The notes beneath the pieces were generated by a model that saw only the letters and a list, made by a program, of their open reading frames with translations, had not been told where the DNA came from and did not search any database. A stretch of DNA of 64,000 nt from Brassica napus (taxonomy: Eukaryota; Streptophyta; Magnoliopsida; Brassicales; Brassicaceae), in the NCBI RefSeq assembly GCF_020379485.1, contig NC_063447.1:56781452-56845451 (forward strand), read 5' to 3'. Shown here piece after piece: positions 47,701-60,300 of this stretch. Position numbers and translations under genes: made by a program. The first letter of the stretch is position 1, and each line of letters begins with the position of its first letter.

Positions 47701-47939
47701 ATGTCTACGTTGATGACCCTCCCACTCTGTCCTGAAGGCTCAGCTGCGGACCGCACAATGTCACCGTACATGAATCCCCTCTCGAAGGACAAGAAGTCAT
47801 CGATTTTGCCAATGGTTTCTTCAAGGTTTGAGAAGATGTCTTGAGCACGTCCGCCGTAAGAGAACTCCACTTCTTCTTGTTCACTGCTGCCACTGTCGCT
47901 GGAGCTCTCCCAATCGGAGTCAGTGAGGTTCATATCCAT
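44769..47939 (-). CDS. PHO2: PHO2/UBC24, phosphate-homeostasis E2 ubiquitin-conjugating enzyme
   Basis: Exons 46638-47939, 46387-46524, 45874-46281, 45728-45791, 45492-45631, 45091-45402 and 44769-45002. Every junction is GT-AG and in phase; 2598 nt give 865 aa, slightly shorter than I recall for Arabidopsis (about 907). The long N-terminal region has an acidic start (MDMNLTDSDWESSSDSGSS) and is typical of giant UBC23/UBC24 E2s. The UBC fold spans about 617-770: YHDGLFFFDIMLPPQYPHEP, then RLNPNLYESGRVCLSLLNTW with the catalytic Cys at about 706. PHO2 acts at endomembranes to trigger breakdown of PHO1 and PHT1-class phosphate transporters when phosphate is ample. Five miR399 sites in the spliced leader identify it as PHO2 and not UBC23. 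From memory At2g33770 follows At2g33760 in Arabidopsis, as here. Confidence 0.95.
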
Positions 47940-48116
47940 AGTTATAGATACCTGCCATGGATTACTAGAGTTTCATCAAAGTGCAAGAGAAAACAAAGAA
48001 GCAAATGATATAGAGATAATGAAAGATTCTGACCTTAATAGATTAAATGGTGTCTCTTCCTTCCCTGAAGTTACTTTGATAGATAGTAGGAGTCAAGTGT
48101 AAGAAGACTCGGATAA

Positions 48117-48137
48117 TGCCAAAGGAGATTTGCTCTG
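48117..48137 (-). promoter_or_regulatory. miR399 target site 1 in PHO2 leader
   Basis: The plus strand reads TGCCAAAGGAGATTTGC then TCTG, the miR399 sequence with one change near its 3' end, so the transcript is complementary. Confidence 0.93.
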
Positions 48138-48173
48138 CTGATGATAACGTGAGCCAGCTATGGACTCTGATAA

Positions 48174-48194
48174 TGCCAAAGGAGATTTGCTCCG
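48174..48194 (-). promoter_or_regulatory. miR399 target site 2 in PHO2 leader
   Basis: TGCCAAAGGAGATTTGC then TCCG on the plus strand. The 17-base 5' part of miR399 pairs perfectly. Confidence 0.92.
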
Positions 48195-48235
48195 ACTAGA
48201 GAGATAAAGGTGAGCCAAGTGAAAGACTCTGATAA

Positions 48236-48256
48236 TGCCAAAGGAGATTTGCCGAA
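48236..48256 (-). promoter_or_regulatory. miR399 target site 3 in PHO2 leader
   Basis: TGCCAAAGGAGATTTGCC then GAA on the plus strand. Mismatches are confined to the miRNA 3' end. Confidence 0.9.
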
Positions 48257-48316
48257 ACAAATGGAAATGAAGTAACTTCAGAAGGAGGAACTCAACAGGT
48301 AACTGGAGTTCCAAAA

Positions 48317-48337
48317 TGCCAAAGGAGATATGCCCCA
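48317..48337 (-). promoter_or_regulatory. miR399 target site 4 in PHO2 leader
   Basis: TGCCAAAGGAGATATGCCCC on the plus strand. It has an A for T change at position 14 but a well-matched 3' end. Confidence 0.87.
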
Positions 48338-48410
48338 AAGTGAAGTCTCCACGGAGAAATGACTTGTATCAAAGCCACCTAAGAGGAGAAACTTCACTAG
48401 TTGTACTATT

Positions 48411-48431
48411 TGCCAAAGGAGATTTGCCCTA
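48411..48431 (-). promoter_or_regulatory. miR399 target site 5 in PHO2 leader
   Basis: TGCCAAAGGAGATTTGCCCT on the plus strand, matching the common miR399 sequence over 20 bases; the best of the five and the most 5' in the transcript. Confidence 0.94.
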
Positions 48432-49307
48432 AAGGAGCTAGAACCTTAAGTAGGAAACAGGATATAGTTCAAGAAAATGAAACAAAGTGAGAAACAAGAT
48501 CGGTATCTTGGACATTCATTCACGCATATTCCCACCAGTGTAGCAGTGAGACCAGCATGATGGTAAGCTCGTTAATTGCTCAAGCCAGACTTTCCTCCAT
48601 CAGTTGAAAAGTTTCCATCTAACCTGCAAGAAAAAATTGTCGTTTGTTGGCTTACTTATCACAGGATTTGAGAGCAAGCAAATAAAGAAAGGAGATTCAA
48701 AAAATGTCAAATAACAAAAGGAAACACCAATCAGGAATCCAGGATCAGCTATTGATGTAAAACATAATCTTAACAATCACAGCTTGTTGAACACACACAC
48801 ACAGAAACACTGTAGAAACTAGGATTAAACAGATTCATCATGGTGGGGGTGAAGAAGGGTTTGTTTTCTCCAAAATACAACGAAAAAAAAATCTCAAAGG
48901 TCTTAGCTTTTCGACTTGCTGAATAACTAACTTAGAAACCCATGCTTAAAGAGAGCAAAAGCTGAGAACTTGAGAAGACCCTTTTGTTAATTCGCAAGGA
49001 AAGTCAACAAGAGATGGATCAAAGAAGTGAGGAGAAGGAGGAACGTACCATAAGAAGCGTAGTGGTTTTTGGTAATAAATGAGAAATCAAGAAGATGAGC
49101 AAAGGGTAAGTGCTTCTCCCTTTCAGTCCCAGGAGTCTATTACGCCATTAACAAACCTCCAAACCATTGGAAAACGAAAACTTTGTCTGCTTCTCTCTGT
49201 TTCTGCTCTATCCTCTGTTTCTGGGTTCCTCTGTTTCTCTCTGTTTCAGCTTTATCCTCTGTTTCTCTGTTTCTGGGTTTCTCTGTTTTTCTCTGCTGCG
49301 CTCTCTC

Positions 49308-49330
49308 TGGTGGTGGTGGTGGTGGTGGTT
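49308..49330. repeat. (TGG)n trinucleotide microsatellite
   Basis: Seven or more TGG units on the plus strand, within the presumed first leader exon or promoter of PHO2. Confidence 0.8.
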
Positions 49331-49509
49331 CGTGAGGGAGTGGTTGTTAGGTTTGACATTGAGAGTAGAAGAAGCGAAGAAAGAGATATATTGGGTGGTG
49401 GTGGGGAGAGAGAGGAGAATATACCAACAGTATCTCCCCACACACTACTATTCAACACTCCTTTTCTTCTCCCCTTTTTCCTCTTCCTTTCCTTTTCCAA
49501 CTAAAAATA

Positions 49510-51190
49510 ACTATACCTGCATTTTTAAAATTATGAAATAAAAAACTATAGGTTTCAGTAATATATCATATGCTAAAAAGTAATTTCTATTTTGGAGATA
49601 AAAGTTGAAAATGAAACATCTAGGTAAACCATTAAAAGCACAGTTTCTTTTTTCTTTGTGTGTGTTGCTGAAACCCCTAACATTGAAACAACTGGCCATT
49701 CTAATATTAGGCTCTCTTTTTTTGTTGAAATAATAGCCTAATGACAGTTTTTTTTGTTACAGACCTAATGACAGCTTAACATTGGAACAATAACCTAGTA
49801 AAAAAATAATCTTAGTATAATAAACTAATGAAACATTAGCTTTGGTCTAATTTTTTAAAAATTGATATACATGATTCATGTCTTCTGAATAATCAAAAAA
49901 TTATTAAAATTATCACTAAATTGTTTATCACTTTGACCGACCATAAGTCTAACATAATGTTTCTATAGTTCAATCTTTGTAAGAAAAACTAATCAACATG
50001 TGTTTTAGTTTAGTTCAAAAAAAAACATGTGTTTTAGGTCCATAATTTTCTATGGAATCCAAGTTAATTTTTTTTCCCAAAATGTAATTTCATTTTATAT
50101 GAAAATGACAATCTGATACACATTTATTTCATATTTTCTTGAAAAAAATAATTTAAAAATAATACTTCGTATGAGAAATAGTTTGAACACGGAGCACAAA
50201 TTATATTTATAAATATATGGAGCCTGCGATTAACCAATAAATGATGTAAAAAGCCATTGTACTTTCGTCAAGAACCTCATTTTTTTGTTGGTAATGCTTA
50301 AGACAGATTCATTAAACAGAAATCATCTTTTCCCCAAACATAAACATCACTAGCCTTACCCGGGTTTGACCAGTGACAACACTATTAATAGTATCCCGGC
50401 ATGGTTGACTTATTGGGAATGCTATTTATACAAAATCGTGTTTGATATTATTCTAACTACGGCTGAGTTTGTCACGTGTCCTTTGCGAACAGATTTTCCT
50501 CTTCTGCCATTAGTCAACGAGAAGATGGGAACATACACGAAATCATTATTGTTTTCCTGTTTTTCTTTCAAAATCAGAATCATAATTGTTTGAACACCTT
50601 TGCCCAGAAAAAAAAGGTTTGAACACCAATACTCAATATATGTAGATAACTCTGAAATATATTGAGATTTTTTCAAACTTAATCAACGCTACTTTAATTT
50701 TCTTCTGTTGGCGTTACACGAATGTGGACTAGCTATGCCAAGTGGCAAGTGCCAACTAGCTTTCTCTGTTTTCATCTTTTGTTTTCTGTAATGGATTGCA
50801 CTTGTCTCCTAATTTTGTCAGCTAACCCTAATTTTTTATCAGCTCTACTTTTGGTTCAGCGGTAATAAGAATATTCTTGGTACATTACAAGAGAAGGTCT
50901 CATCAAGTTTTTTATATAATCTAAAGTTTATTTATTAAATATAACAATTGCAACATTTTGGTAGCTTACCATTCAAAGTAAATACAACTAGGATAAGACC
51001 TGCGACTTGCACATGGTGAGTTTATTTGTATATATTATCGATAGTTTCTTTTATATATTTGATCATTTTATTTATATATATAAAATATTTTTTGTTGTTA
51101 TTATATAATTTCTTTCCGATGGATCAGATCAATTTTTATTAAAAATAATGGAACAAAACTATAATTAATACATCATGGATTGATCGGACT
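49510..51190. other. AT-rich intergenic DNA, no gene seen
   Basis: No domain-bearing frame or clear element end. Short frames at 50366-50676 on both strands are mutually overlapping and uninformative. Confidence 0.5.
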
Positions 51191-53680
51191 GGACATTAAA
51201 CAAATTATGACATAAAAACCTTATTTTTTCCATCGAACACATTCTTGAAAAAAATGAACAGTATTGTTTTCACAGTTGAATTATTTTGACTTTTATCTTC
51301 CATATGGTTTTGAAACCTTTCAAATCAACCATCGAATTGATACATGTCATTTCAATGTTTTTAGTCGTATACGTAAGGAAAACTTACATTTTTTTAATTT
51401 AAAGTCGTTTTAAAAAATTCAAAATATAACATATAAGAAAAAAGCTAACATATAAGAAAAATATAACATATAAGGTGTCCTCATTTTTGTATTTTAAAGT
51501 CGTTTTAAAAAAAATATATATAACATATAAGGTTTCCTCATTTTTGTAATTTAAAGTCATTTAAAAAAATTCAAAATATAACATATAAGAAAAAATCTAA
51601 TTTTTTTATTATATGGTTAATTTGATTGTTTATTTTTTTAATACTATAAAATTAAAAAAAATGAAGAAGGATGCAAAAATTGTTATCAAATCTTTATTAT
51701 TCATAATCATTAATTGCTATATATATGTAAATCATATTAGGTAATTTCGTAACTTTTATTTATAGAAAGAATACACACTTCTTATATTTTAGGTTAATAT
51801 AATGTTCTCTAGTGGACATTAAACAAATTATGACATAAAAACCTTATTTTTTCCCTCTAACACATTCTTGAAAAAGTGAACAGTATTGTTTTCACAGTTG
51901 AATTATTTTAAATTTTATCTTACATATGATTTTGAATGCTTTCAAATCAACCATTGAACTGATACATGTCATTTTAATGTTTTTAATCGTATATTTAAGG
52001 AAAACTTACATTTTTGTAATTTAAAGTCGTTTTAAAAAATTCAAAATATAACATATAAGAAAAAATCTAACATATAAGAAAAATATAACATATAAGGTGC
52101 CCTCATTTTTGTATTTTAAAGTCGTTTTAAAAACAATATAACATATAAGGTTTCCTCATTTTTGTAATTTAAAGTCATTTAAAAAAATTCAAAATATAAC
52201 ATATAAGAAAAAATTTAATTTTTTTATTATATGGTTAATGTGATTGTTTATTATTTTTTTAATAATATAAATTTAAACAACAATGAAGAAGGATGCAAAA
52301 ATTGTTATCAAATCTTTATTATTCATAATCATTAATTGCTATATATATGTAAATCATATTAGGTAATTTCGTAGCTTTTATTTATAGAAAGAATACACAC
52401 TTCTTATATTTTAGGTTAATATAATGTTCTCTAGTGGACATTAAACAAATTATGACATAAAAACCTTATTTTTTCCCTCGAACACATTCTTGAAAAAGTG
52501 AACAGTATTGTTTTCACAGTTGAACTATTTTAAATTTTATCTTACATATGATTTTGAATGCTTTCAAATCAACCATTGAACTGATACATGTCATTTTAAT
52601 TTTTTTAATCGTATATTTAAGGAAAACTTACATTTTTGTAATTTAAAGTCGTTTTAAAAAATTCAAAATATAACATATAAGAAAAAATCTAACATATAAG
52701 AAAAATATAACATATAAGGTGTCCTCATTTTTGTATTTTAAAGTCGTTTTTAAAAAAATATAACATATAAGGTTTGCTCATTTTTGTAATTTAAATTCAT
52801 TTTAAAAAATTCAAAATATAACATATAAAAAAAATCTAATTTTTTTAATTATATGGTTAATGTGATTGTTTATTATTTTTTTAATAATATAAATTTAAAC
52901 AACAATGAAGAAGGATGCAAAAATTGTTATCAAATCTTTATTATTCATAATCATTAATTATCATATATATGTAAATCATATTAGGTAATTCTGTAGCTTT
53001 TATTGAAGGAAAAATACACACTTCTTATATTTTAGGTTAATATAATGTTCTCTAGTGGACATTAAACAAATTATGACATAAAAACCTTATTTTTTTCTAT
53101 CGAACACATTCTTGAAAAAATGAACAGTATTGTTTTCACAGTTAAATTATTTTGACTTTTATCTTTCATATGGTTTTGAAAGCTTTTAAATCAACCATCA
53201 AACTGATACATGTCATTTTAATGTTTTCAGTCGTATACTTAAGGAAAACTTACATTTTTGTAATTTAAAGTTGTTTTAAAAAAATTCAAAATATAACATA
53301 TAAGAAAATTTTAACATATAAGCAAAATATAACATATAAGGTGTCCTCATTTTTGTATTTTAAAGTCGTTTTAAAAAAATATATAACATATAAGGTTTCC
53401 TCATTTTTGTAATTTAAAGTCATTTAAAAAAATTCAAAATATAACATATGAGAAAAAATCTAATTTTTTTTATTATTTGGTTAATGTGATTGTTTAATTT
53501 TTTTAATAATATAAATTTAAACAAAATTGAAGAATGATGCAAAAATTGTTATCAAATATTTATTATTCATAATCATTAATTGTCATATATATGTAAATCA
53601 TATTAGGTAATTCCGTAGCTTTTATTTAAGGAAAGAATACACACTTCCTATATTTTAGGTTAATATAATGTTCTCTAGTA
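51191..53680. repeat. Four-copy tandem array of a 622-bp repeat
   Basis: The phrase GGACATTAAACAAATTATGA recurs at 51191, 51814, 52436 and 53057, and the array closes near 53680 at TTCTCTAGT, so each unit is 621-623 bp. Units contain internal AACATATAAG sub-repeats and the marker ATGAAGAAGGATGCAAAAAT. The middle units are closest to each other and the outer ones more diverged, as expected from unequal crossing over. No reading frame is conserved across units. Confidence 0.92.
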
Positions 53681-54269
53681 TTATATAATTATGGAATAAT
53701 GTGATACCATTAGATTAAACAATACTTTATATTAGATGCTCTAGAATTCTTTGAAATGAAATTTAGAAGGCATTTAGAGTGCCACCTAGGATTTGGAATT
53801 TTTTTTAATTAATACAAAATTAAGGTTCTAATTTTTCAAATGCTTCTCAATTAATATATAGAGGATTAAGATATGAAGTTCTGGTTCAATCCTGAATTGT
53901 TGTTTCTTTGTATGTTAAAGTAAAAAAAAAAAAATTTGTCGTCAAAAGTTAAAATAAATGGTGAATTTGCAAAATAGCTAAGTTTGGGAAGATAATTAAG
54001 TGCAGGTCACTGATTTTGACATAATTAGGCAAATAACAATTGTATCTCTTTTGATTTGGTTTTAATCATTTCTCATACAAGTAGCAGGTGAAAAGGAAGA
54101 ATGTGAGTTGACGTAGACAAAGAAAAATATGGCTAGTATTATAGCAAATAATATTTGGTCAGGAATGGAGAAAAAAAAGACATCCACGTTACATATTTAT
54201 TGACCACATATGTATGTACTGAATGTTATATTCCATACCACACGCACTAGTACAGAAGGACTAAAACCA

Positions 54270-55340
54270 CATCCATAATCCTTAAATACTAAACACTATC
54301 TCAACTCCTAAATACTGAATCATAAATCATAATCCAAATATAAACTATAATTAGGTGACTGAATGACACTAAAATGAATAGATAAAATATAAGACTTTTC
54401 AATAAAGAATGCATTCCATATTAACCCAATACACAACTTTTAAATACTAAACACAAACCAAACTTTAAAATATTAAACCCAAATAAACCTTAATTATCAG
54501 CCCTAAACTCAATTATCAAAATATGAAAATATTATAATATTAAACTAAATCCAGGCCTAACTTTTAAATAGTGTAGGGCTCTAACCCAACACACAACTTC
54601 TAAATCCTGATTACAGACCTAACTTTTGAATACTAAACCCTAAACTGCTATCACTAAACCCAAACCTCAACTTATATTTTTCAAATACTAAACCCTAAAT
54701 CCTGATTACTAAACTCTAAACCCAAATAGAATGGAACAAAATACATAGTATAATACATATTGGGAACAAAATAGAACACTCTTTATTAATCGAGAAATGG
54801 AACGATAATGATAGGGTCACTAAACTCAAACCTCAACCCTACCTTCTAAATACTAAACCCTAAATCTTAATCATTAAACCTTAAACCCAAGTATAAACCC
54901 TAAACCCAAATATAATGGAACAAAATACCATATTTCTCAAATGTTGATATGGCTATGCCTTCATGGAAGGTGGTAATGTTTGCTTCAATGTCAATCCCAA
55001 TCGTACATACACTAAACCCAATCAACTAATCATTAAACTCAATCAACTAATCACTAATCAATAAATAGAATAGTACAAACTGATGAAATTATGAAATGTT
55101 TATGATTGCATGTAAGAAGTTAATGCTGATCTCAACCCCAACTACCAACTATTAAATACTAAACTCTAAACTCTAAATCCTAATTACTAAACCCTAAACC
55201 TAAATAAATAGATTAAGCTAAACCCTAATCAAGGAAGTATAAACCCAAATATAATGTATATAATATGGTTTACTATACCCAAACCTTTACTTAGTAAATC
55301 TAAACTCTAGGCATGAACCTATAAACCCAAATACAATCTA
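54270..55340. repeat. Degenerate CTAAACCC-rich (telomere-like) minisatellite DNA
   Basis: Over about 1 kb, phrases such as ACTAAACCCTAAA, CTAAACCCAAATA and TACTAAACTCTAAA recur irregularly. They resemble the plant telomere unit CCCTAAA but are not head-to-tail perfect. No gene lies within. Confidence 0.6.
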
Positions 55341-55639
55341 TAAATTGTTTTTCAATATTAAACACTTGAAAGCACATTTACTTGGTTAGCATGTTGCATA
55401 TCTTATATTCCATATAGTCTAAATAGTATAGTAAACGAATGTTACAAATAATCAAATTTGTCCAACACTCGGAAAAAGAATTTCATATTACAATCAATCA
55501 CACAAAATGACAAAGAAGAGACCTATCAAATTTAAAAACATGACATATTATTACATTTTATGGAGTAGTATAGAAATATGTCTCAAATAGTATGGTAACC
55601 GTACATATGTAGCTATATTTAAGAATATATACTATACTA

Positions 55640-56200
55640 TTCATTTCACCGAATACAGTATAGACGGCGAGTTCATCTTCTTCAATTATTATTTTTTAGA
55701 CAGGCTGATACACATTCATTTCGTTCACCATCATTATTCTTCACCACCATATAGAGATCGTCTTCATCTCCTCTCTTTTTTCCGACACGACGATGCTTTT
55801 ACCGACTCGCCTTCGTTGTTCTTCACCACTGGGTCTGTAAAACAAAAACAGAAACGAAAACAGAGTATGAAAACAAAAGCATGATTGTGAGAATCAATTG
55901 ATTTAAGAAAAAAAGGAAAAAAAAATGAAAGAGTTGTTGTGTGCTCACCGTCTACGCTTTTATCGTTGTCTGTTCTTCACCACTGGATCTGTAAAACAAA
56001 AACAGAAACAAAAACAGAGTATGAAAACAAAAGCATGATTGTGAGAATCAATTGATTTAAGAAAAAAAAAGAAATGAAAGAGTTGTTGTGTGTGCTCACC
56101 GTCTATGACTTCATCGTGATCTCTTCTTTAGAACAATTGATTGTTCTTTTGGTGAGAAGAAATTCAATTCAAAAAGATGTGTGAGTAATGAAAGACCACG
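55640..56200 (-). other. Possible spliced non-coding transcript with a duplicated exon-intron unit
   Basis: A 154-bp unit (55821-55974) is repeated at 55975-56128. On the minus strand each has a short exon-like segment (CCAGTGGTGAAGAACA...), preceded by TGTTTTACAG; the exon-like segments end with GTAGACG or ATAGACG followed by GTGAGC, good acceptor and donor sites. The complete 40-nt middle segment contains stops in all three frames, so a protein is unlikely. It could be a decayed gene or a non-coding RNA. Confidence 0.35.
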
Positions 56201-57000
56201 TTTTACTTTTTACAGTTACAAATTATTATTAATTAAATTTTGTTTTCTTTGTGTAGGTTTCACCGGTTGTATACAAGGGTATAATGGCATTATTATACAA
56301 AAGACACAATAAATATTTGCAAACTAGGTCTTTTTATCATACAATGAATTATAATTTGTTTGATGGTTATACGGCCTAATTCTCCTAATATAAAATAAAG
56401 CAAAGCTTTTCTAGCTGACTTTTCTGATTATCATGATATGTGTTTCTGGAAGTAACTAGCCAATAATCTACACAAGATGTAGACAAGTAAAAAAACTAAA
56501 TGAATTTGTTGTATTTACTAAGCTAATAAAATTATCGTTATCTCACCTGGAGAAGCATCAAAGATAGAGCTTAGAAGTCAGAAGATCGAGTGATATTTGA
56601 GACAATAGTAATTTAATTTCGAATTCAGGGATTTAAAAAAAATTGAATTACATGTTTTATTCACAACTTCAGAGGGCAACCCGAATATTACGAACAATCT
56701 CTAAGGTCAAAGAAAATATTCGAGCGTCTTATAGAAAAACTTGGATTGATTTGTGCAATACCCGATTTTTTCTTTTTGGGCTGGTGATTTTTGATTATTT
56801 TTGGAACAACAACGGATACATGCGGCACGTGTAAAATCAAGACCTTTTGTGGTTGTTAAGAGTAATATGGATAACTTCTGAACTTGCACCAAAAAAAAAC
56901 TTCTGAACTTGCGTTATATGTAAGCTATGGCATCACTCTATGCAAACGTATGCACCCTCGTAGGGTTTTTTGTTTGTTTAAAGTTTTTGGTTAACACCCC
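56200..57000. other. Intergenic DNA left of the Copia element
   Basis: AT-rich, no gene recognised. It ends with the target duplication ACCCC at 56996-57000. Confidence 0.55.
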
Positions 57001-57294
57001 TCAGATCTCTTAGAAACACAAAGAGTTATAAGAACAACTTTTCTTATTAGCTTTAGAAACTACACAAAACTAAAGCTCTCAATATGTTTCTCTTAGATCA
57101 TATGGAACATCTCTCCATTAGACATATAATTATATGAAAAACAATTCCCTTTAACATGTGGGATATGAAAAACACAAACCTAACTTAAATAGAAACTTCA
57201 TTTTCTTATTTCTAGGTTTCCTTATTGTGTTTATCTTAACATATTAAACATCTAATAATATGTTAAGTTTCCACAAGCTTGGAATTATCCAACA
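57001..57294 (-). repeat. 3' LTR of the Copia element
   Basis: Starts (minus strand) TGTTGGATAATTCC at 57294 and ends GATCTGA at 57001. About 97% identical to the other LTR. Confidence 0.94.
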
Positions 57295-57303
57295 TTCACC
57301 CCC

Positions 57304-60300
57304 TTAATTCCAACTTGAATTAGGGATATCAATTTCTTGAACTCCGATTAAGCTCCTCATTTGCTTGAACATAATCCTTGCTAATGGCTTGGTAAGGATG
57401 TCAGCCTTCTGCTCAACACCCGACACATGCTCCACTTCGATATGCCCGTTCTCCACACACTCACGAATGAAGTGATACTTCTTGAGTACATGCTTACTCC
57501 TTCCATGGAAAACTGGATTCTTGGTTAGAGCAATGGCTGATTTGTTGTCGATCCTAAGCTTGACTCTCTCGCCTTCTTTGCTTAGTATCTCACTCAACAA
57601 TTCCTTGATCCATATAGCTTGCTTCGCTGCTTCTGTTGCTGCCATGAATTCTGCTTCGCATGATGACAATGCAACCGTCTGCTGCTTCTGCGACGTCCAA
57701 GTAATCAGTGATGAACCGTAGTAGAATGCATGTCCTGACGTGCTCCTCCCGTCATCGAGATCAATGTTGTGACTGCTGTCACTATAACCAACGACACTCC
57801 TTGACCCATCTCTCTTGAAGAACAGACCGTAGTTTGTTGTTCCTTTCACATACCGCAATATGTGCTTGATGGCTTGTCCGTGAGAGTCTCTCGGATTGTG
57901 CATGTATCGGCTAAGAACACCTACTGCGTAACACAGGTCAGGTCTTGTGTGAAGCAGATACCTCAAACATCCTATGATTCTTCTGAACTCGGTAGCATCT
58001 ATCTCTCGCTCATCTTCAGCTTTTTAGATCTTCAAATTCGCCTCCATTGGAATTTGTGTTGCGTTACACGCTTCCACCTTTGTGTCACGCAGGATTCCTT
58101 GAGCATACCTCTCTTGTTTTATTCTGATTCTGTCTGCTCCTTGAATCACCTCTATGCCAAGGTAGTACGTTAGCTTACCTAGATCTGACATCTCGAACTT
58201 CTTAGACATCTCCTCCTTGAATTGCCTAATCACCTTAAGTGAAGTTCCTGTCATAAATAGATCATCAACGTAGATGGCAATGATCAAGACGTCTCCTCCT
58301 TCAGTCTTGCAGTACATTGATGGTTCCTTCGTGCACTTCTCAAATCTCATCTCCTTGAGAACCTGATCGAGTTTTACATTCCATGCCCTGGGTGCCTGGC
58401 GTAACCCATACAAAGCCTTGTGTAACACATACACTCGATCCTCTTCTCCTTTCTTTTCGAAACCTTCAGGTTGAGTTACATACACTAACTCCTTTAGATC
58501 TCCATTCAAGAAAGTGGTCTTCATGTCCATGTGATGTATCTCCCAACTGTTCGTTGTTGCGAGGGCTATTAAGAGCCGAATGGTTTCAAGTCTTGCCACT
58601 GGTGCAAACACTAAATCGAAATCTATTCCTTCTCTTTGTACATAGCCTTTTGCCACAAGTCTCGCCTTATACTTGCTCACTGTACCATCCGCCTTTCTCT
58701 TGATCTTGAAGATCCACTTCAACCCTATAGGTTTCACTCCAGCCGGTCTTTCCACAAGTTCACATGTCTTGTTTCTTGTGATAGACTCCAACTCGGCCAC
58801 CATCGCCTCAACCCATTCTCGTACGTGTTCAGCTTCAAAATAGTTCTCTGGCTCGCCATCCACTGTGAGCAACATCATTGCACTTTCTTGATCTGCAAGT
58901 AACACATAATCATCGAGATATCTTGGTTTTGTTATGGTTCGGCCTTGTCTGGTCACCAGCGGTTGACCTCCACCGTTTTGGTTTGCATTGTGATCCGCAT
59001 CTTCTTCTTCTTCCTCATCTTGGTTTATAGCTTCCTGTTCATGATCCTCACCTTGATCATTACCTTCTTCTATATCACCCTCACGTGGAAGCTTAAGCAT
59101 GCTCGGTTCACAATCAGCTTGGTTTGTTGTAGACGCCCAGTCCCAAGCTTTCTCTTCATCGAAAATCACATCTCTACTCACCATCACCTTCCTTGTGTCT
59201 GGATCATAAAGTCTGTAGGCTTTGGAACCCGACTCAGTTCCAAGATTGACCATACTCTTTGATCTCTCATCCAACTTCTTCAGATAAGGACCAGTGATTT
59301 TCGCATGAGCTACACAAGCGAATATTCTCAAGTGCTTGATATTTGGTTTCCTTGATGTAAGGCATTCGTATGGCGTTTGATTTTTCAAGGCTTTTGTAGG
59401 AACTCTGTTGATGAGGTAAGTTGGATGTCGTACAGCTTCACCCCACAAGTAGTTCGGCATCTTCATTGCCTTCAGCATACTTCTTGTCATTCCCATCAAG
59501 GTTCGGTTTCTCCTCTCCACAACACCGTTTTGTTGAGGTGTGTAAGGCGCGGTTAGGTGCCTTTTAACTCCATTCTCTTCACAGAATAGATTGAACTCAG
59601 CTGAGGTAAACTCTCCTCCTCTATCGGTGCGAAAGGTTTTGATGGTTGAGCATGTCTGCTTCTCTACACTCTCTTTAAACCTTTTAAATCGATCGAATAC
59701 CTCACTCTTCTCCTTCATTAGCATAACCCACATATACCTAGAGAAGTCATCGATCAAGACAAAGACATACTTATTATTTGCAGGCGTTGGTGGTGTGATT
59801 GGACCACACAAATCTCCATGCAATAACTCTAATGGCTTTGTCGCACGAAACATGGCTTTGGTCGGGAATGACTGTCTGATCTGCTTCCCTGCGATACATG
59901 CGTCACACACGCTTTCTTCGTGTGTTACACACGGCATTCCTACGACCATCTCCTTCCTTACCATGTTATTCATCACTCCATAGCTTATATGTCCTAGCCT
60001 AGCATGCCACCTCTATGTAGCATCTACGTCCCTGACATGTAAACATTTCGGGTAGCTTATCTCCATAGGGGTCTTGTAGAGACGGTTTAGAGATCTTGTC
60101 ACACGAACTAGCAACCTTCCATGCGAATCTGTGAGCGTTAAGTAGACATCTTTCATGTTAACCTCACATCCGTTTTTTGTTCCTTGCCCAAGACTCAATA
60201 TATTGTGCTTCAGATCGGGTATGTAGTATATGTCCTTGAGTGCCTTCTTCTCTCCAGTCTTGCACACAAAGGTAACCACACCCTTTCCTATAATGTCAAC

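Larger units (their letters stand above)
47940..49440 (-). other. PHO2: PHO2 5' leader and core promoter region
   Basis: Splice sites support a three-exon leader: exon 1 from an undefined start (about 49400) to 49049 (ATG|GTACGT), a central exon 48034-48623, and 47940-47951 joined directly to the ATG. Introns are 48624-49048 and 47952-48033. The central exon contains all five miR399 sites, so splicing keeps them together in the mRNA. A (TGG)n run (49308-49330) and CT-rich tracts lie in or near exon 1. Confidence 0.7.
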
